This document shows positions 1 through 7,197 of a DNA stretch of 8,070 bases, piece by piece. Source of the DNA: Bdellovibrio sp. (lineage in GTDB: Bacteria; Bdellovibrionota; UBA1018); the NCBI GenBank assembly GCA_016213345.1, contig JACRAO010000133.1, forward strand, positions 1 through 8,070, written 5' to 3'. The position numbers and the translations under genes are program-made. The stretch's first letter is position 1, and every line of letters begins with the position of its first letter. The notes beneath the pieces were generated by a model. That model was not told the origin of the DNA. It was given only the letters and a program-made list of their open reading frames with translations, and did no database searches.

Positions 1-83
1 ATAAAAAAAAGGAAGAACCTCCAATTTGTCCAACCACCAATAAACCATGTGGTTCAGCAAAAGCCCCTTGTACTAAACCTTAA
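1..83 (+). CDS. Possible 3' end of a rightward gene with a Cys/Pro/Lys-rich tail (partial)
   Basis: Reading codons from position 3 gives 26 residues and then TAA at 81-83. The stretch is basic and proline-rich and has three cysteines (ICP, PCG, PCT), ending in CTKP. It looks like a hydrophilic, disordered C-terminal tail of an exported or envelope protein. The placement is sensible: it would end 5 bp from the stop of the leftward peptidase gene, a tight convergent pair. No domain is visible, so no function can be given. The opposite strand is also open here for the same length but has no start codon in reach, so the choice of strand is uncertain. Confidence 0.35.
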   Translation, partial: KKKEEPPICPTTNKPCGSAKAPCTKP

Positions 84-102
84 ATATATTATTTCAAGGT
101 TT
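75..102. terminator. AT-rich hairpin between convergent gene ends, possible bidirectional terminator
   Basis: AAACCTT at 75-81 is the exact reverse complement of AAGGTTT at 96-102. Inside it, AAA (82-84) can pair with TTT (92-94) across one bulged C at 95, giving about ten pairs around a 7-base loop. It spans the 5-bp gap between the putative rightward gene end (83) and the peptidase stop (89-91), where a shared terminator would sit. The stem is AT-rich and no run of T follows on either side (only TTTT at 100-103), so it would be weak if it works at all. Confidence 0.3.
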
Positions 103-994
103 TAAACCAGCATGTGGGGCGCAACCCTACTGTATATCCACTAGCGGACATACATGAATATTTTGCTGCTTCCAGTTCTGCTTCTATAGTGTTATTTCCA
201 GTTTCAGTTTGTTCATTTTTTCCTGGAATTAATTTTGAATCAAAACTAGCCAAACAAAGTGTTCCACTAAAATAAGTATCCAATCTGCATTGTGCTTGTG
301 GGTGATAATCATATGTTTCAGTCACAACCTTAGTATCCGGAGTTTCAAATTTTGGTTTCCCGGAACTACCTAAAGCAGCCATCAAATTTGCCAAAGACTG
401 CCCCGCCAAAGCATTTCTATAACAAAGCTTTTGCTCTAATTGCGTGTTCCAAGCTTGATTGCAATTTTTTTGTACAAATTCAGGAACCACTTCACTATCA
501 ATAGGATTTTCCCAAGGTGTGTTTACAAATGCTGTTTTTGCACATACAGAAGTAGCAAAATAATCTGCTTGACCCTCAGAAGCTGCCCACTGATTGGATG
601 ATTTATAGAAAAAATACCCACCAAAATGATGTCCTAATTCGTGACATACTACTAATGCAAATCCATCTGGTGTAAGCTCAGCTCTTCTAGCTAGCCCCCC
701 ATACATGTAAACAGTCCAATCTTTTTTACTTTGATTTGCATAAGCATTTACTACTCCGCTTGCCCACTTTTTATCAGCACTCAATTTGGCTCCGTGCAGT
801 TCGGCCCATGGAGCCCACAGAGATACAACATGATCTATGATTTTATTAAACAACTCTTCTGTAATATTATTTACTATACGCACATCATCTAAAAGGTGAA
901 ATGAATTTGGTGGAAGCGTTGTGGCAAAGCTTTTATAGCCCTGTAAGCTAAAAAACAAAAACGATATTAACACTAAAAATCCTTTTTTATTCAT
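89..994 (-). CDS. Secreted cysteine-rich zinc metallopeptidase, M48-like gluzincin (301 aa)
   Basis: This is probably an exported zinc endopeptidase. Residues 1-24 form a Sec signal peptide: MNKK, a hydrophobic core of about residues 6-17, and likely cleavage after SFA. The zinc site is complete: HELGH at 118-122 (His118, His122 ligands, Glu119 catalytic), followed by SEGQADYFA, where Glu140 is the likely third ligand and Asp144 the usual supporting Asp. A later YHPQAQCRL (230-238) resembles the HPxxxxR motif of M48-type peptidases. There are no membrane helices after the signal peptide, unlike HtpX. Eight cysteines (117, 151, 178, 191, 236, 247, 281, 295) fit a disulfide-bonded periplasmic or extracellular protein. 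The start is supported by AAGGAG at 1002-1007, 7 nt before the ATG. The gene stands alone, divergent from the glycosyltransferases. The substrate is unknown. A metallopeptidase is well supported; the exact family is not. Confidence 0.88.
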   Translation of the reverse strand: MNKKGFLVLISFLFFSLQGYKSFATTLPPNSFHLLDDVRIVNNITEELFNKIIDHVVSLWAPWAELHGAKLSADKKWASGVVNAYANQSKKDWTVYMYGGLARRAELTPDGFALVVCHELGHHFGGYFFYKSSNQWAASEGQADYFATSVCAKTAFVNTPWENPIDSEVVPEFVQKNCNQAWNTQLEQKLCYRNALAGQSLANLMAALGSSGKPKFETPDTKVVTETYDYHPQAQCRLDTYFSGTLCLASFDSKLIPGKNEQTETGNNTIEAELEAAKYSCMSASGYTVGLRPTCWFKTLK

Positions 995-1021
995 TTTAGA
1001 ACTCCTTTTCTATAATTTATT

Positions 1022-1050
1022 ATTATTTATTAAATATTAAAAAAATACAA
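1022..1050 (-). promoter_or_regulatory. Weak candidate promoter for the metallopeptidase gene
   Basis: On the minus strand, TTGTAT (1050-1045) is followed after 17 nt by AATAAT (1027-1022). The -10 matches consensus at five of six positions but the -35 only at three. Transcription would begin near 1015, leaving a leader of about 20 nt that holds the AAGGAG ribosome site at 1002-1007. The whole 1011-1060 stretch is very AT-rich, so chance matches are likely. No equally good promoter is visible for the rightward glycosyltransferase genes in 1050-1151. Confidence 0.3.
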
Positions 1051-1151
1051 TTACAAAATTACATACCCCAACTTCATTACACGGGTACTTTTAAGATAAG
1101 CACTCAACCTGCCGATGTAAACCATAGGAGATCTATCCGAAAGGTAGGAGC

Positions 1152-2321
1152 ATGCGCGTTATTGCCCTAATTACAGACCGCCCCGATCCACCCATAACAG
1201 GGTCACGGGTGAGAAATTTTCATCTCTGGCCAACTCTTTCTGGCCTTGGACCTGAAATCAAAGTTCTGGGTTTTGATCAAGAATATAGTACTGGGTACAC
1301 TCCAGCTCCAGGTCTTTTTAAGGGCGAATTTTATTGTCCTGACCGTGCTGCACTTTTACTGCGGACCGCAGATATTTTACTTAATTCTTTTCATCATCGT
1401 CCACGCTCCCATGCCTTGATGACTCGACTGCAACAATTAATTGACGAATGGAAGCCAGACATTATCCACGCCGAAGAACTCAGAATGGGCCGTTTACTGT
1501 TAGGCCTGAAACATAAAACTAAAAAATTTAAAACTACCTGTACCTTCCACAATGTCGAATCTGATCTCATTACAGATACAGGATCATCACCATTTACATT
1601 CTGCCAATCATTAATCGACTGGCAACACACTCGTTCTTTGAAAAATCTCGAAAAAAATATCATTAACTCTTTAGATCTCGCGTTCGCCTACTCTGAACAG
1701 GACCGGTTGCGCTACCAGAACCTGTATCCAAATACAAAATGGAGCGCAACTCGCAACGGGACTCGAGCATCTAATCTCTTACCTCCATTGTCAGCAGAGG
1801 GATCTAAGATTTTATTTGTGGGCTCTTTATCCTACAAACCGAATATTGACGGATTATTTTGGTTTATCAATAATGTTTTACCCCTGTTATCTAAAAACAT
1901 CAGTCTAACAGTGGCTGGTTCAAAACCAACCGAAGCTGTCCGAAACACTCTCTCGCATTCTAATATCCGATTACTAGATACTCCAAAAGATCTTTATCCC
2001 GTCTACACTGAACACACGCTCTGCGTGATCCCTTTATTTGCAGGAAGCGGAACTCGTGGAAAAATTCTCGAAGCCTTAGCACACAAACGCATGGTGATTA
2101 GTACACCACTTGGAGCCGAAGGGCTAAATCTAATGTCAGGACAGGGCATAGTGTTAGCTTCTACGCCTAAAGAATTTTCTGAAAAAATTAATTATTTTGT
2201 CAAACACACGTACGAACAACAGCGCTGTGCCAACGATGGACGCGAAACTGTAATACGCGAATATGACTGGAGTGTTGTCGCAGCACAATTAAAAGAGGCC
2301 TGGGAAAAATGCATATCTTAA
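1152..2321 (+). CDS. GT4-like (GT-B fold) glycosyltransferase (389 aa)
   Basis: A retaining GT-B sugar transferase, probably cytosolic or membrane-associated, adding a sugar from a nucleotide-sugar to an envelope glycan precursor. The N-terminal acceptor domain (about 1-200) opens with MRVIALITDRPDPPITGSR, followed by an RNFHL stretch, typical of this group, and contains TFHNVES (131-137). The C-terminal donor domain (about 218-375) has ILFVGSLSYKPN (220-231) and PLFAGSGTRGKILEALA (294-310) with Glu307 in the nucleotide-sugar site, then GAEGL (321-325). The length is usual for the family. It is close to the group found in exopolysaccharide clusters, but donor and acceptor cannot be read from sequence. 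The start is set by the N-terminal motif; upstream AAGG (1141-1144) is at a workable distance, while GGAG (1147-1150) is too close to the ATG. It overlaps the next gene by 13 nt, so the two are surely one operon. No clear promoter is visible upstream. Confidence 0.92.
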   Translation: MRVIALITDRPDPPITGSRVRNFHLWPTLSGLGPEIKVLGFDQEYSTGYTPAPGLFKGEFYCPDRAALLLRTADILLNSFHHRPRSHALMTRLQQLIDEWKPDIIHAEELRMGRLLLGLKHKTKKFKTTCTFHNVESDLITDTGSSPFTFCQSLIDWQHTRSLKNLEKNIINSLDLAFAYSEQDRLRYQNLYPNTKWSATRNGTRASNLLPPLSAEGSKILFVGSLSYKPNIDGLFWFINNVLPLLSKNISLTVAGSKPTEAVRNTLSHSNIRLLDTPKDLYPVYTEHTLCVIPLFAGSGTRGKILEALAHKRMVISTPLGAEGLNLMSGQGIVLASTPKEFSEKINYFVKHTYEQQRCANDGRETVIREYDWSVVAAQLKEAWEKCIS

Positions 2322-3337
2322 TAATCAAACTTGGAGCCCAAGGCGATGTAGTACGCACTACCTCCCTCATACCTGGGTTAAAAAAACTATATCCACTCAT
2401 GCAACTAACATGGGTCACAGCTAAAAATGCACTTCCGCTTGTCTCTCACCTACCAGACATTCAAAATGTCTATGCAATTGATGATTTTCATCCCACTCTT
2501 TACGAACACACTTTGTTTGATTGGGTTATCTCACTAGATGACGAGCAAGAAGCCTGCGCACTTGCTAGCCGTCTTAAATATAAAAAGCTCTCTGGCGCCT
2601 ACGAAGACTCGGACAAGCGCGTTTATACATCAGACTTAGCTGCTTGGTTTGGAATGGGAGTTTTGCGTTCACAAGAAAATGGAGGATTACAGTTTGCAAA
2701 TCAACTCAAAAAACAAAACCAACGCAGCTTTGGCGAGATCCTTTATGAGTGCCTTGGGCTCCCAATGCCAATTGCGCGTCCACAAATTACCATTGGACAC
2801 TTGCCTCACATGGTTAACACTGATCCAAACCGACTCATTATTGGTCTAAACACATCGGCAGGCGCTCGCTGGAAATATAAAAGCTGGGGCGAAGAACAAA
2901 CCGTTCAACTCGCAAAGCGTTTACATGACGAACTATATGCCAATGTATTAATACTAGGAGGATCCCAAGAGGCTACACGAAATCAACGCATTGTCGCTCA
3001 AGCTGCAAGACCATATGTACTCGAAACCCCATCCAACATGGATCTGCTCAGCTTTGCGGCGCTTATAGCAAAATGTGATTTACTGGTATCAAGTGATTCA
3101 CTTGCTATGCACTTTGGTATTGCACTAGAAAAACCAGTAATTGTATTTTTTGGTCCGACTTCATCTGCCGAAATTGACCTATTCGGCTTAGGCGAGAAAG
3201 TTGTTACTCCACTACCGTGCCGTTGCTGTTACTTGAAAGGCTGCTCCGTGCGTTACCACTGCATGGAGAGTATACCAGTCGAGCGCTTACTTAACGCTGT
3301 AGTACACTGGCTGCCAGCAATTCGTAAGGCTGCGTAA
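2309..3337 (+). CDS. Glycosyltransferase family 9 (heptosyltransferase-like) protein (342 aa)
   Basis: A GT-B enzyme of the ADP-heptose:LPS heptosyltransferase family, which in Gram-negative bacteria adds core sugars to lipopolysaccharide at the inner face of the inner membrane. The N-terminus ILIIKLGAQGDVVRTTSLIP is a textbook match and includes the conserved Asp13. The donor half starts near residue 175, with GLNTSAGARWKYKSW (179-193), LILGGSQE (214-221) and the strong nucleotide-sugar motif DSLAMHFGIALEKPVIVFFG (263-282). A Cys cluster follows (304, 306, 307, 312, 318; CRCCYLKGC...CM), as seen in a subgroup of GT9 proteins. The ATG lies inside the end of the GT4 gene (13-nt overlap), with AGAGG at 2294-2298, so translation is probably coupled. 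The sugar may be heptose or another one. GC content is visibly higher than in the following smc gene. Confidence 0.92.
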   Translation: MHILIIKLGAQGDVVRTTSLIPGLKKLYPLMQLTWVTAKNALPLVSHLPDIQNVYAIDDFHPTLYEHTLFDWVISLDDEQEACALASRLKYKKLSGAYEDSDKRVYTSDLAAWFGMGVLRSQENGGLQFANQLKKQNQRSFGEILYECLGLPMPIARPQITIGHLPHMVNTDPNRLIIGLNTSAGARWKYKSWGEEQTVQLAKRLHDELYANVLILGGSQEATRNQRIVAQAARPYVLETPSNMDLLSFAALIAKCDLLVSSDSLAMHFGIALEKPVIVFFGPTSSAEIDLFGLGEKVVTPLPCRCCYLKGCSVRYHCMESIPVERLLNAVVHWLPAIRKAA

Positions 3338-3367
3338 ATTAAGCATTTACTAATATTTAGAAATCTT

Positions 3368-3396
3368 TTGACTCTTTTGGTTTAATTATCAATAAT
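3368..3396 (+). promoter_or_regulatory. Promoter of smc (TTGACT - 17 nt - AATAAT)
   Basis: TTGACT at 3368-3373 is followed by a 17-nt spacer and AATAAT at 3391-3396; each box matches the sigma-70 consensus at five of six positions. It sits in the 90-bp gap between the GT9 stop and the smc start. Transcription would begin near 3403, giving a leader of about 25 nt that contains the ribosome site AGAGGA (3415-3420), 7 nt before the ATG. No hairpin terminator for the glycosyltransferase operon is seen upstream, so read-through into smc is possible. Confidence 0.65.
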
Positions 3397-3427
3397 AAGA
3401 AATTACACGGTTTAAGAGGAACCAAAA

Positions 3428-6400
3428 ATGCAATTAAAGCGCCTAGAAATACAAGGATTTAAGTCCTTTAAAGACAAAACAGTTATTCGATTTGACCATT
3501 CCATAACCGGTATTGTTGGTCCAAACGGCTGCGGAAAATCAAATATAGTAGACGCTTTTTTTTGGGTTATGGGAGAGCAATCCTATAAGCACATGAGAGG
3601 TAATACGAGCTCAGATTTGATTTTCAATGGGAGCGACAAATATACACCCCTGGGCTTTGCAGAAGCCACTTTGATTTTAGAAGCCGACCCAATCGATAAA
3701 GACCCACCCACTGGGGCTACTTCTCAAGATATTCCATTTTTTCTTAGAGCAAAAGAAATTGCAGTTACAAGACGAGTGTATCGTGCTGGCGAAGGTGAAT
3801 ATTTTATTAATGGACTACCGGTTAGACTAAAAGACGTCCAAGAATTATTTATGGATACCGGTGTTGGCACAAAAGGATACTCCATAATTGAACAAGGACA
3901 AATAGGCAAAATAGTAAACGCAAAACCAGAAGAAAAACGTATTCTCATCGAGGATGCCGCAGGCATTTCAAAATACAAAGCGAGAAAAAAAGAATCCCTA
4001 AGAAAAATCGAAGCCGCCACGCAAAACCTGGCGCGTTTAAGTGACGTTATCCAAGAAATCGAAAAAAATCTTCACTCACTAGAAAGACAAGCTCAAAAAG
4101 CAAGACTCTATCGCAAATATAAAGACGAACTATTAAACAAAGAAATGACCTGGGGGAGAAGAAAAAGAAAAGTTCTAGAACTGAAATTAGAAAATTTAAA
4201 AAATGAAAAATCTATAATTCATCAAGAAACAGAAGCAATGCGAGCGGAGCTGCAAACAAAAGAAACCGAAATAGAAACACATCGCATAGAAAATCTGGCA
4301 CTATCTAAGCAAATAGAAGAGATTGGCCTGAAAGTTCAAATTTTCTCTAAGGAATTGACAAAACTGCAAAGTGATCTTGAACTCTCAAAAAAACGCCAAG
4401 AAGATTTTTTGAATCAACTACAAACGCTCGAAACCGAAAAAACGCGTCTAGAAGCAGAAACACAATCCGATCAGGCACTATATCTAAATCAAAAAGAGCT
4501 CTCCCAAAAAGAAGACAGCGAATTTCAAATTATTTTGAACCAACTTAAGCACTTAGAAGATCAAACTAGAGAAAAAAGATCCCAGTCTGAGGATTTTAGA
4601 ACTAAACGAGATAATTGTCAGAATGAATTGCTGTTACTACTATCTGAAAGCTCTGAATTAAAAACAAAAATTTCTTCTTGGAAAATAAAACTAGAATCAT
4701 ATGACGAACAAATTGAAAAACTAGAGAGCCGGAAAAAAGATTATGCTGAAAAAAATAAAAATTCACTTTTAGAAAAGGACAAAACACAGCACGCTTATCA
4801 TTATAAACTTCAAGAAAAGACGCTCTTACAAGAGGGTTTTCGACTTGAGACCGAAAACGCAAAATCACTGGACATGGAGCTTCTTCAGTTAACAAACGCA
4901 AAAGATAAGACATTTCAAGAACTGCACCAAATACAATCGCGACTCGAAAGCCTAAAGGAGCTAGATAGAACCTATGAGGGGTATGGAGAAGGGCCAAAGA
5001 CGATTTTAAATTGGGCAAATCAAAATAATTCAGAAAATGATTATCATGCCCTTGTTGATGTAATAGAAATTAAGACTGGACACGAAACCCTGGTTCATGG
5101 GTGGTTCAGAAACACACTTGAAACGGTTTTAGTTAGCGCGCCACAAGACATCCATAAACTTTTTCAGTCAAAAGAACTTTGCCCGCTAATGAACACCTGG
5201 CTTCAAATCGGAACACCAAAAAGCAAAAACCTCTATGATTTTCAAAACGCCAAAAAAGGTCTTGAAGCACTTAACCTAGAAGTTATTGGAGCACTCTCAA
5301 GCGTTATCAATCCAAAGATGAATATTAATGCTACATTAAAAGAGATCGTTAACACAATGACTTCTGGCGTAGTCATTGTGCGTTCGTTGACCCCATTCTT
5401 GGAGTTAAATACAAAAAGCATTATTGACACCTATGAATCTCTGTATCTCCAAGGAATCGTTACACCCCAGGGTGACGTTTTAGATAAAAATTTGGTCATG
5501 AAGCTTGGTTCGCTAGAAACCACACCACTAGCTATAATTTTACAAAGAAAAAAGACAATTCAGGAATTGGAACACGGCCTCAAAGAAATAGAAACAAAAT
5601 ATAAAGACAAATTACTGGTTTTAGAAAACACAAATGCTGTCTTTACAAAAAAGCAAGATGATATAAAAGCAATCAACGTAAAAATCCAAGTGTTAGACAT
5701 TCAGCTTGCTACTCTTGAAAAGGACATTGCACAAACAGAAAACTCATTGCAAGACACAAATAACCACACGAGTCTTTTACAAGCTGAAATAGAAAGTATA
5801 CAGCTACAAAAGCAAAAGGAATCAGAAGAACAAAATATTTTGAGTTTACAAATCAACGAAACCAACACCAAATGCTCTCAAAAAGAAAATGAAATTTCAA
5901 AATATGGAGAAATACTAGCAAAAAACGAAATAGAGCTGAAAGAATTGGAACAAGAAACAAATAACATAAAATCAAAAGAAAATACCCAAAGAGACAATCT
6001 TTTTACCAGGAAAAAAGATTTAGAATCACTCACAGTATTGCTTAGAGAAAGGGAGCGACGGGTTTTTGAAATAAAAAATCAAATCTCAAAGCTAAACTTC
6101 GAATCAGAAAAAACAAAATCAGGTGACGAAAGTTTAGAAAGCGGAATTAACACTGCACTAAATAATCTTACCCAATCAAACGAAGTACTATCTCAAGGTA
6201 AAGATCAAACCGAGCAAACTCACAGCAAAATCGAAGCAAATCAAAACCGAATCAAAGAGTTACACAAGTTAATAGAAGAAAAAACCTCTTTAGAAAATCA
6301 AACGTCACTTGAAATAGAAAAATTTTCAGTAGAATTAAGCTTTCACATTCAAAGTCTAGAAGAAAAATACGGAACCGGCTGTTTTGATCAATCACAGTTA

Positions 6401-7114
6401 GTACCCATTCAAGAAGAAATGGAAGCTCCAATCATCACACTGGAGATGAGCACAGAAGAAGAAAAACTCTTAGGTGAAACTGTAGAAAAACTGCGAGAAC
6501 GAATAAGGCGTCTTGGCGAAGTAAACGTCATGGCGATAGAAGAATATGAAGATATCAAAAAACGTTACGATCACTTGACCACGGAGAAAAAAGATCTAGA
6601 GCACTCAATTGAAGATCTCAAAGAAGCTATTGATTATATTAATAAAACTTCTGAGGATAGATTTAAAAAAGCTTTCGAAACGATTTCAAATAAATTCGAA
6701 AAACTTTTTCCTATAATTTTTGGCGGAGGGCAGGCCAATTTGGTTTTAGTTTATCCAGAGGGAACGCAGGATGTGTTAGAAGCAGGGGTGGACATTTTGG
6801 CTCAACCACCAGGCAAGAAAATATCCAATATAACTTTACTTTCTGGTGGAGAAAAAGCTTTAACAGCCGTGTGTCTTATTTTTGCAATATTTATGATAAA
6901 GCCTTCACCTTTTTGTGTGCTAGACGAAGTAGATGCACCTTTGGATGATGCCAATATTGGCAAATTTAATGCTCTTCTTAAGGAAATGTCTACACAAAGT
7001 CAGTTTATTTTAATCACACATAATAAAAAAACCATGGAACTCAATGACACACTTTACGGCGTAACCATGGAAGAACCAGGCGTCTCCAAGATGGTCTCGA
7101 TTCAGATGAATTAA
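3428..7114 (+). CDS. smc: Chromosome segregation/condensation ATPase SMC (1228 aa)
   Basis: SMC dimerises through a hinge and, with ScpA/ScpB, entraps and organises chromosomal DNA in the cytosol. The N-terminal head has FKSFKDKT (11-18), Walker A GPNGCGKS (31-38), GEQSYKHMRG with the Q-loop Gln51, and the QGQIGKIVNAKPEEKR block. Long coiled coils rich in Lys/Glu/Gln run from about 170 to 515 and about 700 to 1050. Between them lies the hinge, opening at GYGEGPK (518-524). The C-terminal head has the RRLGEVNVMAIEEY coil end, signature LSGGEKAL (1138-1145), Walker B with Asp1166 and catalytic Glu1167 (VLDEVDAPLDD) and the ITHN switch with His1198. Both ATPase halves look active. It is slightly longer than the usual roughly 1190 residues. 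The hinge is diverged: the usual GGxITGGS end reads NLVMKLGS (688-695). It has its own promoter and a good ribosome site; it is not next to ftsY or scp genes here. Confidence 0.97.
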   Translation: MQLKRLEIQGFKSFKDKTVIRFDHSITGIVGPNGCGKSNIVDAFFWVMGEQSYKHMRGNTSSDLIFNGSDKYTPLGFAEATLILEADPIDKDPPTGATSQDIPFFLRAKEIAVTRRVYRAGEGEYFINGLPVRLKDVQELFMDTGVGTKGYSIIEQGQIGKIVNAKPEEKRILIEDAAGISKYKARKKESLRKIEAATQNLARLSDVIQEIEKNLHSLERQAQKARLYRKYKDELLNKEMTWGRRKRKVLELKLENLKNEKSIIHQETEAMRAELQTKETEIETHRIENLALSKQIEEIGLKVQIFSKELTKLQSDLELSKKRQEDFLNQLQTLETEKTRLEAETQSDQALYLNQKELSQKEDSEFQIILNQLKHLEDQTREKRSQSEDFRTKRDNCQNELLLLLSESSELKTKISSWKIKLESYDEQIEKLESRKKDYAEKNKNSLLEKDKTQHAYHYKLQEKTLLQEGFRLETENAKSLDMELLQLTNAKDKTFQELHQIQSRLESLKELDRTYEGYGEGPKTILNWANQNNSENDYHALVDVIEIKTGHETLVHGWFRNTLETVLVSAPQDIHKLFQSKELCPLMNTWLQIGTPKSKNLYDFQNAKKGLEALNLEVIGALSSVINPKMNINATLKEIVNTMTSGVVIVRSLTPFLELNTKSIIDTYESLYLQGIVTPQGDVLDKNLVMKLGSLETTPLAIILQRKKTIQELEHGLKEIETKYKDKLLVLENTNAVFTKKQDDIKAINVKIQVLDIQLATLEKDIAQTENSLQDTNNHTSLLQAEIESIQLQKQKESEEQNILSLQINETNTKCSQKENEISKYGEILAKNEIELKELEQETNNIKSKENTQRDNLFTRKKDLESLTVLLRERERRVFEIKNQISKLNFESEKTKSGDESLESGINTALNNLTQSNEVLSQGKDQTEQTHSKIEANQNRIKELHKLIEEKTSLENQTSLEIEKFSVELSFHIQSLEEKYGTGCFDQSQLVPIQEEMEAPIITLEMSTEEEKLLGETVEKLRERIRRLGEVNVMAIEEYEDIKKRYDHLTTEKKDLEHSIEDLKEAIDYINKTSEDRFKKAFETISNKFEKLFPIIFGGGQANLVLVYPEGTQDVLEAGVDILAQPPGKKISNITLLSGGEKALTAVCLIFAIFMIKPSPFCVLDEVDAPLDDANIGKFNALLKEMSTQSQFILITHNKKTMELNDTLYGVTMEEPGVSKMVSIQMN

Positions 7115-7120
7115 TAATAG

Positions 7121-7149
7121 TTGACTAATTTGATTAGTTATAATATAAC
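7121..7149 (+). promoter_or_regulatory. Promoter of the phosphodiesterase gene (TTGACT - 17 nt - TATAAC)
   Basis: TTGACT (7121-7126) and TATAAC (7144-7149) are separated by exactly 17 nt, each five of six to consensus; a perfect TATAAT overlaps at 7139-7144 but lacks a -35 at the right distance. It begins 6 bp after the smc stop. The start of transcription would fall near 7156, about 41 nt before the ATG at 7198 but only about 6 nt before an in-frame ATG at 7162, which favours the downstream start. Confidence 0.6.
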
Positions 7150-7156
7150 ATTAGTC
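7123..7156. repeat. ACTAAT/ATTAGT half-sites in the promoter, possible operator
   Basis: ACTAAT at 7124-7129 and ATTAGT at 7133-7138 form an inverted repeat around TTG, covering the end of the -35 box and the spacer. A second ATTAGT(C) at 7150-7156 lies just after the -10 and is an exact 7-bp reverse complement of GACTAAT at 7123-7129. Three half-sites spread over one promoter resemble a repressor operator. The same bases could fold as a short hairpin after smc, but no T-run follows. In such AT-rich DNA chance is a real alternative. Confidence 0.35.
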
Positions 7157-7197
7157 GTTGTATGAGCATTAATATTAAATATATTAATGATTTTAAT

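Noticed and set aside
3..22. On the minus strand, GGAGGTTCTTCC followed by eight T, a possible terminator for the peptidase gene
   Set aside because: The stem has only three Watson-Crick pairs plus one G-T pair, too weak for intrinsic termination, and it lies about 70 nt past the stop inside a possible opposing gene.
1125..1150. Repeated TAGGAG at 1125-1130 and 1145-1150 before the GT4 gene, considered as a short upstream gene's ribosome site or a regulatory repeat
   Set aside because: No start codon with a meaningful frame follows the first copy, and a 6-bp purine repeat next to a start codon is easily chance.
3349..3360. CTAA-TAT-TTAG inverted repeat after the GT9 gene as a terminator
   Set aside because: The stem is only 4 bp, all but one pair being A-T, with no T-run directly after it.
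4602..5018. A 138-codon minus-strand reading frame inside smc, and similar shorter ones at 3724-4020 and 5242-5430
   Set aside because: They are fully antisense to an unmistakable smc gene; their Phe/Leu/Ser-rich composition is what the reverse of Lys/Glu-rich coding gives.
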